Of a DNA stretch of 64,000 bases, positions 44,472-53,670 are shown in pieces; position 1 is the first letter of the stretch, and each line of letters starts with the position of its first letter. The notes under the pieces were generated by a model. It was not told where the DNA came from and made no database searches. It worked only from the letters and a program-made list of their open reading frames with translations. A program made the translations under genes and the position numbers. The DNA comes from an uncultured Clostridia bacterium. GTDB lineage: Bacteria; Bacillota; Clostridia; Christensenellales; CAG-138. Location of the stretch: positions 38,700-102,699 of the forward strand of contig CAMKES010000005.1 in the NCBI GenBank assembly GCA_946411635.1. The letters run 5' to 3'.

Positions 44472-46394
44472 TCAATACTTTCTTGCGTCCTTGACGTGTG
44501 CAAGATGGCCCTCGTAAGCTTCCAGGTTTCTCGGATTCTCGCTTACCTCCGTGTCGCCGACGCGCCACCAGGAGCCGTAGCCTTCCGTCATGGATTTGGG
44601 CAGTACGCGGATATCGAACACGACGGGAACGCCTTCGATCTTCTTGGCTTCTTTGATCGCCGCTTTCATTTCTTCGATCGTATGGATCGTGAACGAACGG
44701 CAGCCGTAGCCCTCGGCGATCTTTGCAAAGTCGACGGGAATGAACGCGCCGGAATGCTCGCCGTCCTCACCGCGGAAACGAAGCTCCGTGCAGAGCGTGT
44801 CGTTGCCGTGCCCGACCTGCAGGTTGTTGATGCAGCCGAATGAGGCGTTGTTGAACACGCAGACGTTGATCTTTTTGTGTTCCTGCACCGCGGTCAGAAG
44901 CTCCGAATGGAGCATGACGAAGCTGCCGTCGCCGACCATCGCGTATACGTCGCGGTCGCCGATTGCGTACTTGACGCCCAGTGCGCCGGAGATCTCATAG
45001 CCCATGCAGGAATAGCCGTATTCCATGTTGTACGTGTCTGCGCCGCGCGCGCACCACATGCGCTGCATGTCGCCCGGAAGCGAGCCGGCCGAGCCGATCG
45101 CCACGTCGTCGGGGTCGATCGTGAAATTGATCGCACCGAGCACGGCGGTCTGCGTCAGATCCGCGTTCAGGTCCTTTGCAAAGCGGTCGGCGCTCTTCGC
45201 GTTCGCGTCGTTGACCTCGGGCACGTACCCTTCGCCGTACGCAGTGTGCTGCAGGCGGTCAAGTTCTTTGAACCAGCGTGCGCGCGCGTCTTTAACTTCG
45301 TTCGTATACGGCGCTTTATATCCGTCGAGCGCGTCAAGGAGCGCAGGAAGCGCGCGTTTTGCGTCTGCGATCACCGGAACGGCGTCGAGCTTGTACGCCT
45401 GGAACTCGGATACGTTGATGTTGACGAACTTCGCGTCGTCACGGAACAGCCACTTCGACGCGGTCGTAAAATCGGTATAGCGTGTGCCGACGCCGATGAC
45501 GACGTCCGCTCCCTTGGCGATCTCGTTCGCCGCGGAGCAGCCGGTCACGCCGATGCCGCCGAGGTTCAGTTCGTGGTCATAGGGGATCGCGCTCTTGCCC
45601 GCCTGCGTCTCGCCGAACGGAATGCCGGTTGCTTCGGCAAACGCCTTGAACTCCGCATGCGCTTCGCTGTAACGAACGCCGCCGCCGCAGATCAGAAGCG
45701 GCTTTTTCGCGGCTTTGATGATCTTCGCCGCCTCTTCGATCGCTTCCGTCTCGGGCAGACGCCGTGCAAGACGCCAGACGCGCTTCATAAAGAAGCTCTC
45801 CGGATAGTCGTACGCTTCGCCCTCGACGTCCTGCGGAATCGCAATGCAGACCGCGCCGGTGTTCGCGGGATCGGACAGCACGCGGAACGCGGAGATCATC
45901 GCGCTCATCAGCTGTTCGGGACGGACGATGCGGTCCCAGTAGCGGCAGACCGCGCGGAACGCGTCGTTGGTGGAGATCGAAAGATCGTTGACCTGCTCGA
46001 TCTGCTGCAGCACCGGATCGGGCTGACGGCAGGCGTAGACGTCGCCGGGCAGGATCAGCACCGGGATATTGTTCGCGGTTGCCGTCGCGGCGGCGGTCAC
46101 CATATTGGCGGCGCCGGGACCGACGGACGAAGTCACCGCGATGATCTTTTTGCGCTTCATCTGCTTGGCAAAGGCGACGGCGGTGTGCGCCATGCCCTGC
46201 TCGTTCTTGCCCTGCCACACTTTGAGACGGCGCGTCTCCTGCCGAAGCGCCTGACCGAGCCCGACCACGTTGCCGTGTCCCGGCAGCATAATCACGCCTT
46301 CCACAAACGGATGTTCGATTCCGTCATAGGCGATGTACTGGTTTTCCAAAAAGCGAACCAACGCCTGCGCCATAGTGAGTCGTACGGTTTTCAT
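44472..46394 (-). CDS. iolD: 3D-(3,5/4)-trihydroxycyclohexane-1,2-dione hydrolase
   Basis: 640 residues, thiamine-diphosphate enzyme. N-terminal block [15 protein letters not shown] and [19 protein letters not shown] are specific to IolD; the ThDP motif is [20 protein letters not shown] followed by [12 protein letters not shown]. It opens the inositol-derived ring to 5-deoxy-D-glucuronate, the only C-C ring-opening step of myo-inositol catabolism. It is the last gene of the operon, 15 bases after iolB, with a GGAGGG ribosome site. Confidence 0.95.
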   Translation of the reverse strand: MKTVRLTMAQALVRFLENQYIAYDGIEHPFVEGVIMLPGHGNVVGLGQALRQETRRLKVWQGKNEQGMAHTAVAFAKQMKRKKIIAVTSSVGPGAANMVTAAATATANNIPVLILPGDVYACRQPDPVLQQIEQVNDLSISTNDAFRAVCRYWDRIVRPEQLMSAMISAFRVLSDPANTGAVCIAIPQDVEGEAYDYPESFFMKRVWRLARRLPETEAIEEAAKIIKAAKKPLLICGGGVRYSEAHAEFKAFAEATGIPFGETQAGKSAIPYDHELNLGGIGVTGCSAANEIAKGADVVIGVGTRYTDFTTASKWLFRDDAKFVNINVSEFQAYKLDAVPVIADAKRALPALLDALDGYKAPYTNEVKDARARWFKELDRLQHTAYGEGYVPEVNDANAKSADRFAKDLNADLTQTAVLGAINFTIDPDDVAIGSAGSLPGDMQRMWCARGADTYNMEYGYSCMGYEISGALGVKYAIGDRDVYAMVGDGSFVMLHSELLTAVQEHKKINVCVFNNASFGCINNLQVGHGNDTLCTELRFRGEDGEHSGAFIPVDFAKIAEGYGCRSFTIHTIEEMKAAIKEAKKIEGVPVVFDIRVLPKSMTEGYGSWWRVGDTEVSENPRNLEAYEGHLAHVKDARKY

Positions 46395-46409
46395 AGAGCC
46401 CTCCTGTGT

Positions 46410-47201
46410 TCAACCCTGAAAGATATGTTCGTTCGCGTCCGGCTTCCAAAGCCAGCTGTGTTCGGGATCGTCGATGCGCGTTTTTTTCCACGGATCGCCG
46501 TCCAGATGCCGGATCCCCCACGCGTAGCACATGGCGTAGCCCGGCGCGCAGACCTGCGAATGGAAGCCGTGCGCAATCGTCGCCATGCCGTTGTGCTCGG
46601 TCTTGTAGATCTCGCCGTTACTGAATCCCGCGCCGAAGCCCTGCGGATGGTCGAACCGATAGAAATACACCTCCGGCTGCGGATGATGATGCGGCGGATA
46701 GGAAGACCAGCGGCCCGGGAAGTTCAGCACCTCGCCCAGCACCATATTGGAAAACGGCGCGTTTTCATAATCAAAGAACGTTTTGATCTCGCGGCGCATC
46801 GCACCCATCAGCTCGCCGTTCGCGCCGGCGTGCTGCACCTGTACCGTTTCCGGCGTATAGAGGACCGGTTCATAATCGCGCGCGTTTTTCGTTTGCTGAA
46901 CGAACAGCTCGGAATGCGCGTGCGCTTCGATCCGGATCGCGATGCCGCGCGGACACAAGAGGCAGTACCCCTCGCGGTGAAAGGTGTCGGGACGGTCCGC
47001 CTCGACGGTCTGTTCCGCCCACTTGAGCGTGACGCGGCCTTCAAACAGCAGCACCGCGGTCTCCTTTTCCGGTTCTTCGATCAGATAGACGTCGCCGGGT
47101 TCCATGACGAGCAGTCCGACGTCCATCTGCGTGCCGAGATCGTCTTTATCCGCGTCGATGTAAACGTTATACCCGCGCTGCGGTTTCCTGTTGAAATACA
47201 T
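46410..47201 (-). CDS. iolB: 5-deoxy-glucuronate isomerase
   Basis: 263 residues from MYFNRKPQRGYNVYID; the frame runs on upstream into iolE, but this ATG has a GAGGA site and leaves an 11-base gap. Cupin metal ligands are visible in PPHHHPQPEVYFYRFDH, with a further histidine in HGFHSQVCAPGYAMCYAW, the IolB signature. It isomerises 5-deoxyglucuronate to 2-deoxy-5-kez-gluconate-type product (2-deoxy-5-keto-D-gluconate), directly downstream of IolD. Confidence 0.93.
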   Translation of the reverse strand: MYFNRKPQRGYNVYIDADKDDLGTQMDVGLLVMEPGDVYLIEEPEKETAVLLFEGRVTLKWAEQTVEADRPDTFHREGYCLLCPRGIAIRIEAHAHSELFVQQTKNARDYEPVLYTPETVQVQHAGANGELMGAMRREIKTFFDYENAPFSNMVLGEVLNFPGRWSSYPPHHHPQPEVYFYRFDHPQGFGAGFSNGEIYKTEHNGMATIAHGFHSQVCAPGYAMCYAWGIRHLDGDPWKKTRIDDPEHSWLWKPDANEHIFQG

Positions 47202-47212
47202 AGGCGCTTTCC

Positions 47213-48121
47213 TCACAATCCCGTATGTTCCGCAATGTATCTGCGGCCCTTGATCGCGTATTCCAGCGGATTCGCCTTCGCGGGATCCTGCTCGGCTTCC
47301 ACAAGCAGCCAGCCCTCGTAATTTGCGTCGGACAGCGCTTTGAAGACCGGATCGAAATCCACGTCGCCGTCTCCCGGCACGGTGAACGCGCCGTTGCGGA
47401 CCGCGGTCAGAAAGCTCCAGTCGTTCTTCCTTGCTTCTTCGACGACCGGAAGCCGCATATCCTTGAGATGCACGTGCCCCACGCGATCGACGTACTCTTT
47501 CAGCATCGCAAGCGGATCTTCGCCGGCGAAAGTGAAATGACCGGTATCGTAGCACAGGAACACATAGCGCGGATCGGTATTCGCCATCATGCGGTCGGTC
47601 TCCTCCGCGGTCTGCACGACCGTTCCCATGTGGTGATGGAAGCAGAGCTTGAAGCCGCGCTCATACGCGATCTTGCCGAGCGCATCCAGTCCTTTCGTGA
47701 AGCGCTCCCAGCCCGCGTCGTTCATAACGGGCTTGTGATTGCCGGTCAGGATCGGCGTATCGACCTGCCCCTGAATCGAATAACTCTGCTCCGAAACGTT
47801 GATGCGGTTCGCGCCGACGGCGGCAAGGAAATCAAGTTCCCTTGTAAAGTCCGCGATATTTTCTTCAAGCGTCTTTGTCAGCAAGAACGACGAGAACCAG
47901 CGGCTTGCGATGCGCATGCCGCGCAGATCCAGCTCCCATTTGAGCTCCTTCGGATCCTTCGGGTATTTGTTGCCGATTTCGCAGCCCGTAAAGCCCGCCA
48001 GCGCCATTTCGCTGACGGTCTGCCGGAACGTGTTTTCCGCGCCGAGCTCCGGCATGTCGTCGTTGCACCAGCCGATCGGGGCGATGCCGAGTTTCACTTT
48101 TTCTGCGTCAAACAGTGCCAT
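47213..48121 (-). CDS. iolE: Inosose (2-keto-myo-inositol) dehydratase
   Basis: 302 residues, xylose-isomerase-like TIM barrel. The N-terminus KLGIAPIGWCNDDMPELG is the IolE hallmark. Metal ligands are in NVSEQSYS, LCFHHHMGTVVQ, YDTGHFTFAG, GHVHLKDMR and the C-terminal VEAEQDP. It dehydrates 2-keto-myo-inositol to the trihydroxycyclohexanedione used by IolD. It lies 13 bases after the malic enzyme gene. Confidence 0.95.
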   Translation of the reverse strand: MALFDAEKVKLGIAPIGWCNDDMPELGAENTFRQTVSEMALAGFTGCEIGNKYPKDPKELKWELDLRGMRIASRWFSSFLLTKTLEENIADFTRELDFLAAVGANRINVSEQSYSIQGQVDTPILTGNHKPVMNDAGWERFTKGLDALGKIAYERGFKLCFHHHMGTVVQTAEETDRMMANTDPRYVFLCYDTGHFTFAGEDPLAMLKEYVDRVGHVHLKDMRLPVVEEARKNDWSFLTAVRNGAFTVPGDGDVDFDPVFKALSDANYEGWLLVEAEQDPAKANPLEYAIKGRRYIAEHTGL

Positions 48122-48134
48122 GGCTTTTCTCCTT

Positions 48135-49307
48135 TCAGATTCTTGCGACGCCGCTGCGTCTTGCCGCCTCTGCGACTGCCGCCGCGACCGCCTTGCCCAC
48201 GCGCGGGTCGAAGGCCTTCGGAATGATGTAGTCCGCCGAAAGTTCTTCGTCCGAGATCAGGTCGGCCAGCGCCTTCGCCGCCGCCATCTTCATCTCCTCG
48301 TTGATGTCGCTTGCGCGGACGTCGAACGTGCCGCGGAAGATGCCCGGGAACGCGAGGACGTTGTTGATCTGGTTCGGGTAGTCGCTTCTGCCCGTTGCGA
48401 TGACCTTTGCGCCGCCGGCCTTCGCGTCGTCCGGGAAGATCTCCGGCGTCGGGTTCGCGCAGGCAAAGACGATCGCGTCCCGATTCATGGTTTTGACCAT
48501 CTCGGTCGTGACCGTGCCGGGCGCCGAAACGCCGATGAACACGTCCGCGCCTTTGAGCATGTCCGCAAGGCTGCCCGCCTTGTGCTCAAGGTTCGTGACC
48601 TCCGCCATCTCTTCCTTGATCCAGTTCAGACCGTCGCGTCCCTTGTAGATCGCGCCCTTGCGGTCGCACATGGTGACGTTTTGGAAGCCCGCGGAAAGCA
48701 GGAGCTTGACGATCGAGACCGCCGCCGCGCCCGCGCCGGAGGTGACGACCTTGACGTCCTCCTTTTTCTTGCCCACGACCTTCAGCGCGTTGGTGAGCCC
48801 CGCGAGCGTGATGACCGCGGTGCCGTGCTGGTCGTCGTGGAAGATCGGGATGTCGCATTTTTCCTTGAGCTTGCGTTCGATCTCAAAGCAGCGCGGCGCG
48901 GAGATGTCCTCCAGATTGATGCCGCCAAAAGACCCGGAGAGCAGATACACCGCGTTGACGAACTCGTCCACGTCGTGCGTCTTGATGCACAGCGGGAACG
49001 CGTCGACGTTGCCGAACGACTTGAAGAGCACGCACTTGCCCTCCATGACGGGCATGCCGGCTTCGGGACCGATGTCGCCGAGGCCCAGCACCGCGCTGCC
49101 GTCGGTGATGACCGCGCAGAGATTGTGGCGGCGGGTGAGCTCATAGCTCTTGTTGATGTCCTTCTGGATCTCCAGGCACGGCTGCGCCACGCCGGGGGTG
49201 TAAGCCAGGCTCAGGTCCTCTTTGGTCGCCACGGGAACCGTTGCGATGACTTCGATCTTGCCCTTCCATTCTCCGTGCAGCCGGAGCGACTCTTTTGCGT
49301 AATCCAT
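48135..49307 (-). CDS. NAD(P)-dependent malic enzyme (oxaloacetate-decarboxylating type)
   Basis: 390 residues, the short bacterial form. N-terminal LSLAYTPGVAQPC carries the catalytic Tyr; the Lys is in MEGKCVLFKSF, the metal site in CDIPIFHDDQHGTAVI and the NAD(P)-binding loop in VTSGAGAAAVSIVKLL. It interconverts malate with pyruvate and CO2. Its presence inside an inositol operon is unusual and may supply NAD(P)H or join C4 and C3 pools. Ribosome site AAGGAGA. Confidence 0.93.
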   Translation of the reverse strand: MDYAKESLRLHGEWKGKIEVIATVPVATKEDLSLAYTPGVAQPCLEIQKDINKSYELTRRHNLCAVITDGSAVLGLGDIGPEAGMPVMEGKCVLFKSFGNVDAFPLCIKTHDVDEFVNAVYLLSGSFGGINLEDISAPRCFEIERKLKEKCDIPIFHDDQHGTAVITLAGLTNALKVVGKKKEDVKVVTSGAGAAAVSIVKLLLSAGFQNVTMCDRKGAIYKGRDGLNWIKEEMAEVTNLEHKAGSLADMLKGADVFIGVSAPGTVTTEMVKTMNRDAIVFACANPTPEIFPDDAKAGGAKVIATGRSDYPNQINNVLAFPGIFRGTFDVRASDINEEMKMAAAKALADLISDEELSADYIIPKAFDPRVGKAVAAAVAEAARRSGVARI

Positions 49308-49332
49308 AATCTTCTCCTTGATTCAGTAATAC

Positions 49333-50583
49333 TTATTTCACTACGGCCGGCAGGGTGGAGCCGCCGTACGGCATTGCCAAGACCTTTGCGTTCGATCCGA
49401 GTTTTACGAATGCATGATCGAGCGCTTCCTGTGCGCTTTTGTACGGTTTGAGGAAGATCGAGCGCACGAAATCGTCGTCGAGTTCCGAGACGAGATCGAC
49501 CTCCGCGCGTTCCAGGACCATCGCGATTGCGGCGGCTTTGTGACCGCCGAGTTTGAACTCACGTCCGATCCGTTCGATCAGCGCGCGGGCATTCGGTGCG
49601 GTCGTCATCCATTCTTCGAACGTTCGTTCGCCCAATCCTTCCTTACAGGAACCGATCAGAATGATGATGCCGCCGTCTTTGACCGCATGCTTCGCGTTGT
49701 CCAGCGCTTTCTGCGTCTGGTACAGATTAAGGTCCTTCGGCGCGCCGCCCTGCGAAACGAGCACGATGTCCGCCGCGGCTGCGAGCTCCTTCCGATAAAG
49801 CCGGTCAAGGAACCGGCAGCCCTCGCGATGCGCCTTGACGGCGTCGCCCGCAACGGCGCAGAGGATCTCCTTGTGTTCCGAGAGCACGACGTTGAGAATG
49901 AAGTCGATGCCGACCATCGCGCCGGCCTCCTCGATGTCCATGCGCAGCGGATTCGTTTCCAGCGCGCCGGCGCAGCATTCGGGCTGTACCATCCGGCTGT
50001 GATTCGCCTGGATCGCCGCGCGAGTGGATACGCCGGGCATGATCGCCTTTGCGCCGCCGGAATAGCCGGCGAAATAGTGGTACTCGATATTGCCGAGACA
50101 GATCCTGCGGTCGGCCTCTGCCACAACGCGCGTGATATCCACCGGCGTTCCGCGCGAGGTCGTACCGAACGGCACGCAGTCGTCCGGATCGCTGTCCGCG
50201 CAGCGGATCTCGTTCCAGGCGCGTTCGCCCGCGAGCCGGCGCTTTTCCTCGTCGGTCTGTCTGCGGTGACTGCCGAGCGCAAAGACGAGCGTGATGTCTT
50301 CGGGACGCACGCCGCCTGCGTACAGTTCGTCGAGCAGCGCGGGCATGACTTTTGCGGTCGGCATCGGACGCGTGATGTCGCTGGTGACGATCGCAACCGT
50401 CTCGCCCCTGTGCACAATGTCCCGAAGCCGCGGCGATCCTATGGGGGTTTTGAGCGCGCGTTCGACCTCCGCCTCGCCGGTCAGTCCGACGGGAACCTCG
50501 TTTGCGTGCAGCTCGCCGATCAGATTTTCATCCGGCACGTCGACTTCCTGAAAGCCGGTGCCGAACCCGAATCGCAGTTTCAT
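49333..50583 (-). CDS. LarA-family nickel-dependent racemase/epimerase
   Basis: 416 residues. Key residues of lactate racemase are conserved in register: D69 and R72 in TSDITRPMP, H106 in FALGSHRRQT, H169 and K179 in EYHYFAGYSGGAKAIMPG, where the lysine carries the nickel-pincer cofactor. Family members epimerise 2-hydroxy acids including lactate, malate and sugar acids. Here a sugar-acid or malate substrate is suggested by the neighbouring malic enzyme. No larB, larC or larE is in the window, so the cofactor must be made elsewhere. It lies one base after the transketolase gene. Confidence 0.88.
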   Translation of the reverse strand: MKLRFGFGTGFQEVDVPDENLIGELHANEVPVGLTGEAEVERALKTPIGSPRLRDIVHRGETVAIVTSDITRPMPTAKVMPALLDELYAGGVRPEDITLVFALGSHRRQTDEEKRRLAGERAWNEIRCADSDPDDCVPFGTTSRGTPVDITRVVAEADRRICLGNIEYHYFAGYSGGAKAIMPGVSTRAAIQANHSRMVQPECCAGALETNPLRMDIEEAGAMVGIDFILNVVLSEHKEILCAVAGDAVKAHREGCRFLDRLYRKELAAAADIVLVSQGGAPKDLNLYQTQKALDNAKHAVKDGGIIILIGSCKEGLGERTFEEWMTTAPNARALIERIGREFKLGGHKAAAIAMVLERAEVDLVSELDDDFVRSIFLKPYKSAQEALDHAFVKLGSNAKVLAMPYGGSTLPAVVK

Positions 50584-50584
50584 A

Positions 50585-51544
50585 CTATTTCCTTGCGAGG
50601 ACGGTCCTGACCTGTTCTTCGATATGCGCGGCGGTCAGACCGAACCGCTCCTGAAGGTATCCCTGCGTGCCGACTTCGCCGAACTCGTCCTCGACCGCGA
50701 CGACGGCGGCGGGGACGGGGCAGCGCTCCGCCAGCACTTCAAGGATTATATCGTACAGACCGCCGTGACGGTTGGCGTTTTCCGCGACGACGACGGCGCC
50801 GCATTTCTTCGCCCATGCTTCGATCGCGTCCGCATCGATCGGCTTGATCGTGAAGCAGTCCACGACGGCGGCGGAAACGCCCTGCGCCTCCAGCGAAGCG
50901 GCGGCCTGCAGCGCTTCGTGCAGCATCAGCCCCGCGGCGAAAATGACGGCGTCGGTCCCTTCTCTGAGCGTGACGGCCTTGCCGATCTCAAGTTCGCTTC
51001 CGTCCGCATAGATGCGCGCAAGCTGTTTTCTGCCGACGCGGATGTACTTGATGCCCGGACGGTTCTGACACTGTTTGAGAACGCTGATAAGACATACAGG
51101 ATCGGACGCGTCGATGACGGTCGCACCGGGAAGCGCGTTATAAAGCGCAACGTCCTCGAACGGCATATGTGTGCCGCCGTTCATTGTGGCGGTGACGCCG
51201 GGATCGGTGCCGATAACGGTGATGTCGTTCTTCGCGTAGCCGCCGGACAGGAAGATCTGGTCATAGATGCGGCGCGATGCAAATGTGCCGAAGCTGTGGA
51301 TGATCGGCTTGAACCCTGCGACCGCAAGTCCGGCCGCGACGCCCGCCATGTTGGCTTCGGCGATGCCGCAGTCGACAGCGCGCTCCGGGTTTGCCTTCGC
51401 CCATTTCAGCGTGCTGATGCAGCTCATCAGGTCGGCGTCGAGATAGATCGCATTTTCGTCCGCATTCACGATTTCGGCGATCGTTTCACCCAGCACGTCC
51501 TTGCAAAGGCGCGGATTCAGTTCTCCGTTATAAACGATCTTCAT
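50585..51544 (-). CDS. Transketolase, C-terminal subunit (split enzyme)
   Basis: 319 residues covering the pyrimidine-binding and C-terminal domains. The catalytic glutamate lies in RAVDCGIAEANMAGVAAGLA; GTDPGVTATMNGGTHMPFED is the usual following block. Together with the next upstream gene it forms a split transketolase like those of Archaea and many Clostridia. It would move two-carbon units between sugar phosphates, feeding glyceraldehyde 3-phosphate to the adjacent GAPDH. A three-base gap separates the two halves. Confidence 0.92.
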   Translation of the reverse strand: MKIVYNGELNPRLCKDVLGETIAEIVNADENAIYLDADLMSCISTLKWAKANPERAVDCGIAEANMAGVAAGLAVAGFKPIIHSFGTFASRRIYDQIFLSGGYAKNDITVIGTDPGVTATMNGGTHMPFEDVALYNALPGATVIDASDPVCLISVLKQCQNRPGIKYIRVGRKQLARIYADGSELEIGKAVTLREGTDAVIFAAGLMLHEALQAAASLEAQGVSAAVVDCFTIKPIDADAIEAWAKKCGAVVVAENANRHGGLYDIILEVLAERCPVPAAVVAVEDEFGEVGTQGYLQERFGLTAAHIEEQVRTVLARK

Positions 51545-51547
51545 GGT

Positions 51548-52390
51548 TCAGCCCTCCAGTGCTTCGAGTTTCTGCCTGAGCTCGGCGGTCCATCGTTCAA
51601 AGCGTTCGTCGGTCACCGGCATACTGTGGTTCATGGCGGTCTGTTCGACCTCGTCCACACCGTGACCCTTGACGGTGTCAAGCACGATTGCATACGGCTT
51701 GTCGCCGCCCGCGCGCGTACGTTCGAGCGCGGCGGCGATCTGCGCCACGTCGCCGCCGTCGACCATGACGGTATCAAAGCCGAACGCCTCCATCTTGGCG
51801 ACAAAATCGCCCATCGGCAGAACGTCGTCGAGATAGCCGTCCAGCTGGCGCTTGTTCCAGTCGATCAGCACGACGAGGTTCGAAAGCTTTTTCGCACTCG
51901 CGAACAGGAAGGACTCCCAGCACTGACCCTCTTCCGCTTCGCCGTCCCCGACGATCAGAAAGACGCGGTTCTTCCGCCCCTTGATCCGGTTTCCGAGCGC
52001 AAGACCCGCCGCCTGCGAGGTGCCCTGTCCGAGAGAGCCGGTCGTGACGTCGACGCCGGGCGTTTTGTTCCGGTCGCAGTGGCTCGGAAGCCGTGTTCCG
52101 CCGCGGTTCAGGGTCTTGAGTTCCTCATAGGGGAAGAACCCTTTCAAAGCGAGCGTCGCATAAACCGCCGGACCCGCGTGTCCCTTTGAAACGACGAGAC
52201 AGTCGCGATCCGCCCATTTCGGATCCTCGGGGCGGACGTTCATTTCGCGCCCGTAGAGCACGGCCAGCGTATCGGCGATGCTCATCGCGCCGCCGACGTG
52301 ACCGGACCCGATCGAATGGATCGCCTCAAGCGCCGCCATGCGGATGCGGATCGCAAACGCCCGGAGATCCTTTTGTTCCTGGTATTCCAT
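51548..52390 (-). CDS. Transketolase, N-terminal subunit (split enzyme)
   Basis: 280 residues with the ThDP pyrophosphate-binding motif GDGEAEEGQCWESFLFASA...N (GDG-x-N type, closing in IDWNKRQLDG), plus HSIGSGHVGGAMS and VSKGHAGPAVYATLA near the N-terminus. It is the cofactor-binding half of the split transketolase. An alternative is a DXPS-like or sugar-specific transketolase; sequence does not decide. Confidence 0.92.
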   Translation of the reverse strand: MEYQEQKDLRAFAIRIRMAALEAIHSIGSGHVGGAMSIADTLAVLYGREMNVRPEDPKWADRDCLVVSKGHAGPAVYATLALKGFFPYEELKTLNRGGTRLPSHCDRNKTPGVDVTTGSLGQGTSQAAGLALGNRIKGRKNRVFLIVGDGEAEEGQCWESFLFASAKKLSNLVVLIDWNKRQLDGYLDDVLPMGDFVAKMEAFGFDTVMVDGGDVAQIAAALERTRAGGDKPYAIVLDTVKGHGVDEVEQTAMNHSMPVTDERFERWTAELRQKLEALEG

Positions 52391-52402
52391 AAACTCTCCT
52401 CC

Positions 52403-53656
52403 TTATCGTTGCGGCAGCAGGGAACCGTGCCGGAGCGCCTTGACGACCGGCAGTTCCTCGCCGCTCAGAAAACGGATCAGTGCGCCGCCGCCGGTGCAGA
52501 TATAGCCGATTTTGTCGGTCAGCTTATATTTTTCGGTCGCCGTGATGCTGTCGCCGCCGCCGAGCACCGTAAAGCCCTCGGTATCGGCAAGCGCCTGCCA
52601 CAGCGCTTTCGTGCCGTATTCGCTCGGCTCCTGTTCAAAGACGCCCATGGGACCGTTGACAAACACCGTCTTGGCGGAAAGGATGCAGGTCCGGTATGCC
52701 TCGGCGGTCGCATGCCCGACGTCGACAGCGGATACGTCCTCCGGCATCAGGAAAACCGGCGCCTCGCGCCGTTCGCCGTTCTCGACCCACGCAAGGTCCT
52801 CCGGCAGTCTGATCTTGTTGCCGAATTGCCGGTACAGCTCCTTTGCGCGATCAAAAAACTCCGTATAGTTCGATTTCACAATGAACGCGCGGCTGCCGCG
52901 GCCGATCTCGTGTCCGAGCGCGATCAAAAAGATGTTCGCCACCAGACCGCCGGTGAGGATCGTGTCGGCGATCCCGCGTTCGAGAACCGTCTGCATCATC
53001 TGAAATGCGTCGGCGATCTTCGCACCGCCGAGGGCAAACACGCACGGACGTTCCGGGTTTTCCATGACCGACGATACGGTGCAGTATTCCTTCTCAAACA
53101 GCCGCCCCATCGCAGAGGGAAGCACCTGCTCGAACCCGCACAGACTCGGCTGATCGCGGTGCGCTGCGGCAAAGGCGTCGCATACATACAGGTCCGCCAG
53201 CGGCGCAAGCTTCTCTACAAGCAGCGTTTTTGCCTGCTGCTCGTGCGTGAGCCGCAGGTTCTTTTCAAACAGCGTCTGCTCCTCCGCGACAAACCGCACA
53301 TTGTCCAAAAGCAAAACATCGCCATCCTTTAGATCGCGAATGGCTTGCCTTGCCGCGGGACCGCAAACGTCGTCGATCCACTGCACTTCTTTTCCGAGAA
53401 GTGAGGAAAGGATCGCCGCATGCGGCCTTGTCGTATAAAAGTTTTTGTACTCGATATCGCTGCCCTGATGCGCCAGCAGGACGACTCTGGCGCCTTTTTC
53501 GCTGAGCTCGCGGATCGTCGGCACGCAGGCCGTGATGCGGTTGATGCTTTTCAGCGTCCCCGCATCACGATCCACGGGCTGATTGATATCCACACGGCAA
53601 AGGACCGTTTTGCCGCGTACCTCGAGTTCGTCCAGCGTTCTGATTCCGAATCGCAT
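52403..53656 (-). CDS. Phosphoglycerate kinase, archaeal-type
   Basis: 417 residues. The start VLCRVDINQPVD and the blocks VVLLAHQGSD, LLLDNVRFVAEE, AHRDQPSLCGFEQVLPSAMG and VNGPMGVFEQEP follow the archaeal PGK pattern (RVDINSP, AHQG, LLLDNVRF) rather than the bacterial RVDFNVP form. C-terminal nucleotide loop is VLGGGDSIT. It makes ATP from 1,3-bisphosphoglycerate. It stands directly after an archaeal-type GAPDH gene in the same operon. A housekeeping bacterial PGK is presumably encoded elsewhere. Confidence 0.9.
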   Translation of the reverse strand: MRFGIRTLDELEVRGKTVLCRVDINQPVDRDAGTLKSINRITACVPTIRELSEKGARVVLLAHQGSDIEYKNFYTTRPHAAILSSLLGKEVQWIDDVCGPAARQAIRDLKDGDVLLLDNVRFVAEEQTLFEKNLRLTHEQQAKTLLVEKLAPLADLYVCDAFAAAHRDQPSLCGFEQVLPSAMGRLFEKEYCTVSSVMENPERPCVFALGGAKIADAFQMMQTVLERGIADTILTGGLVANIFLIALGHEIGRGSRAFIVKSNYTEFFDRAKELYRQFGNKIRLPEDLAWVENGERREAPVFLMPEDVSAVDVGHATAEAYRTCILSAKTVFVNGPMGVFEQEPSEYGTKALWQALADTEGFTVLGGGDSITATEKYKLTDKIGYICTGGGALIRFLSGEELPVVKALRHGSLLPQR

Positions 53657-53670
53657 GTTGAACCTCTCTG

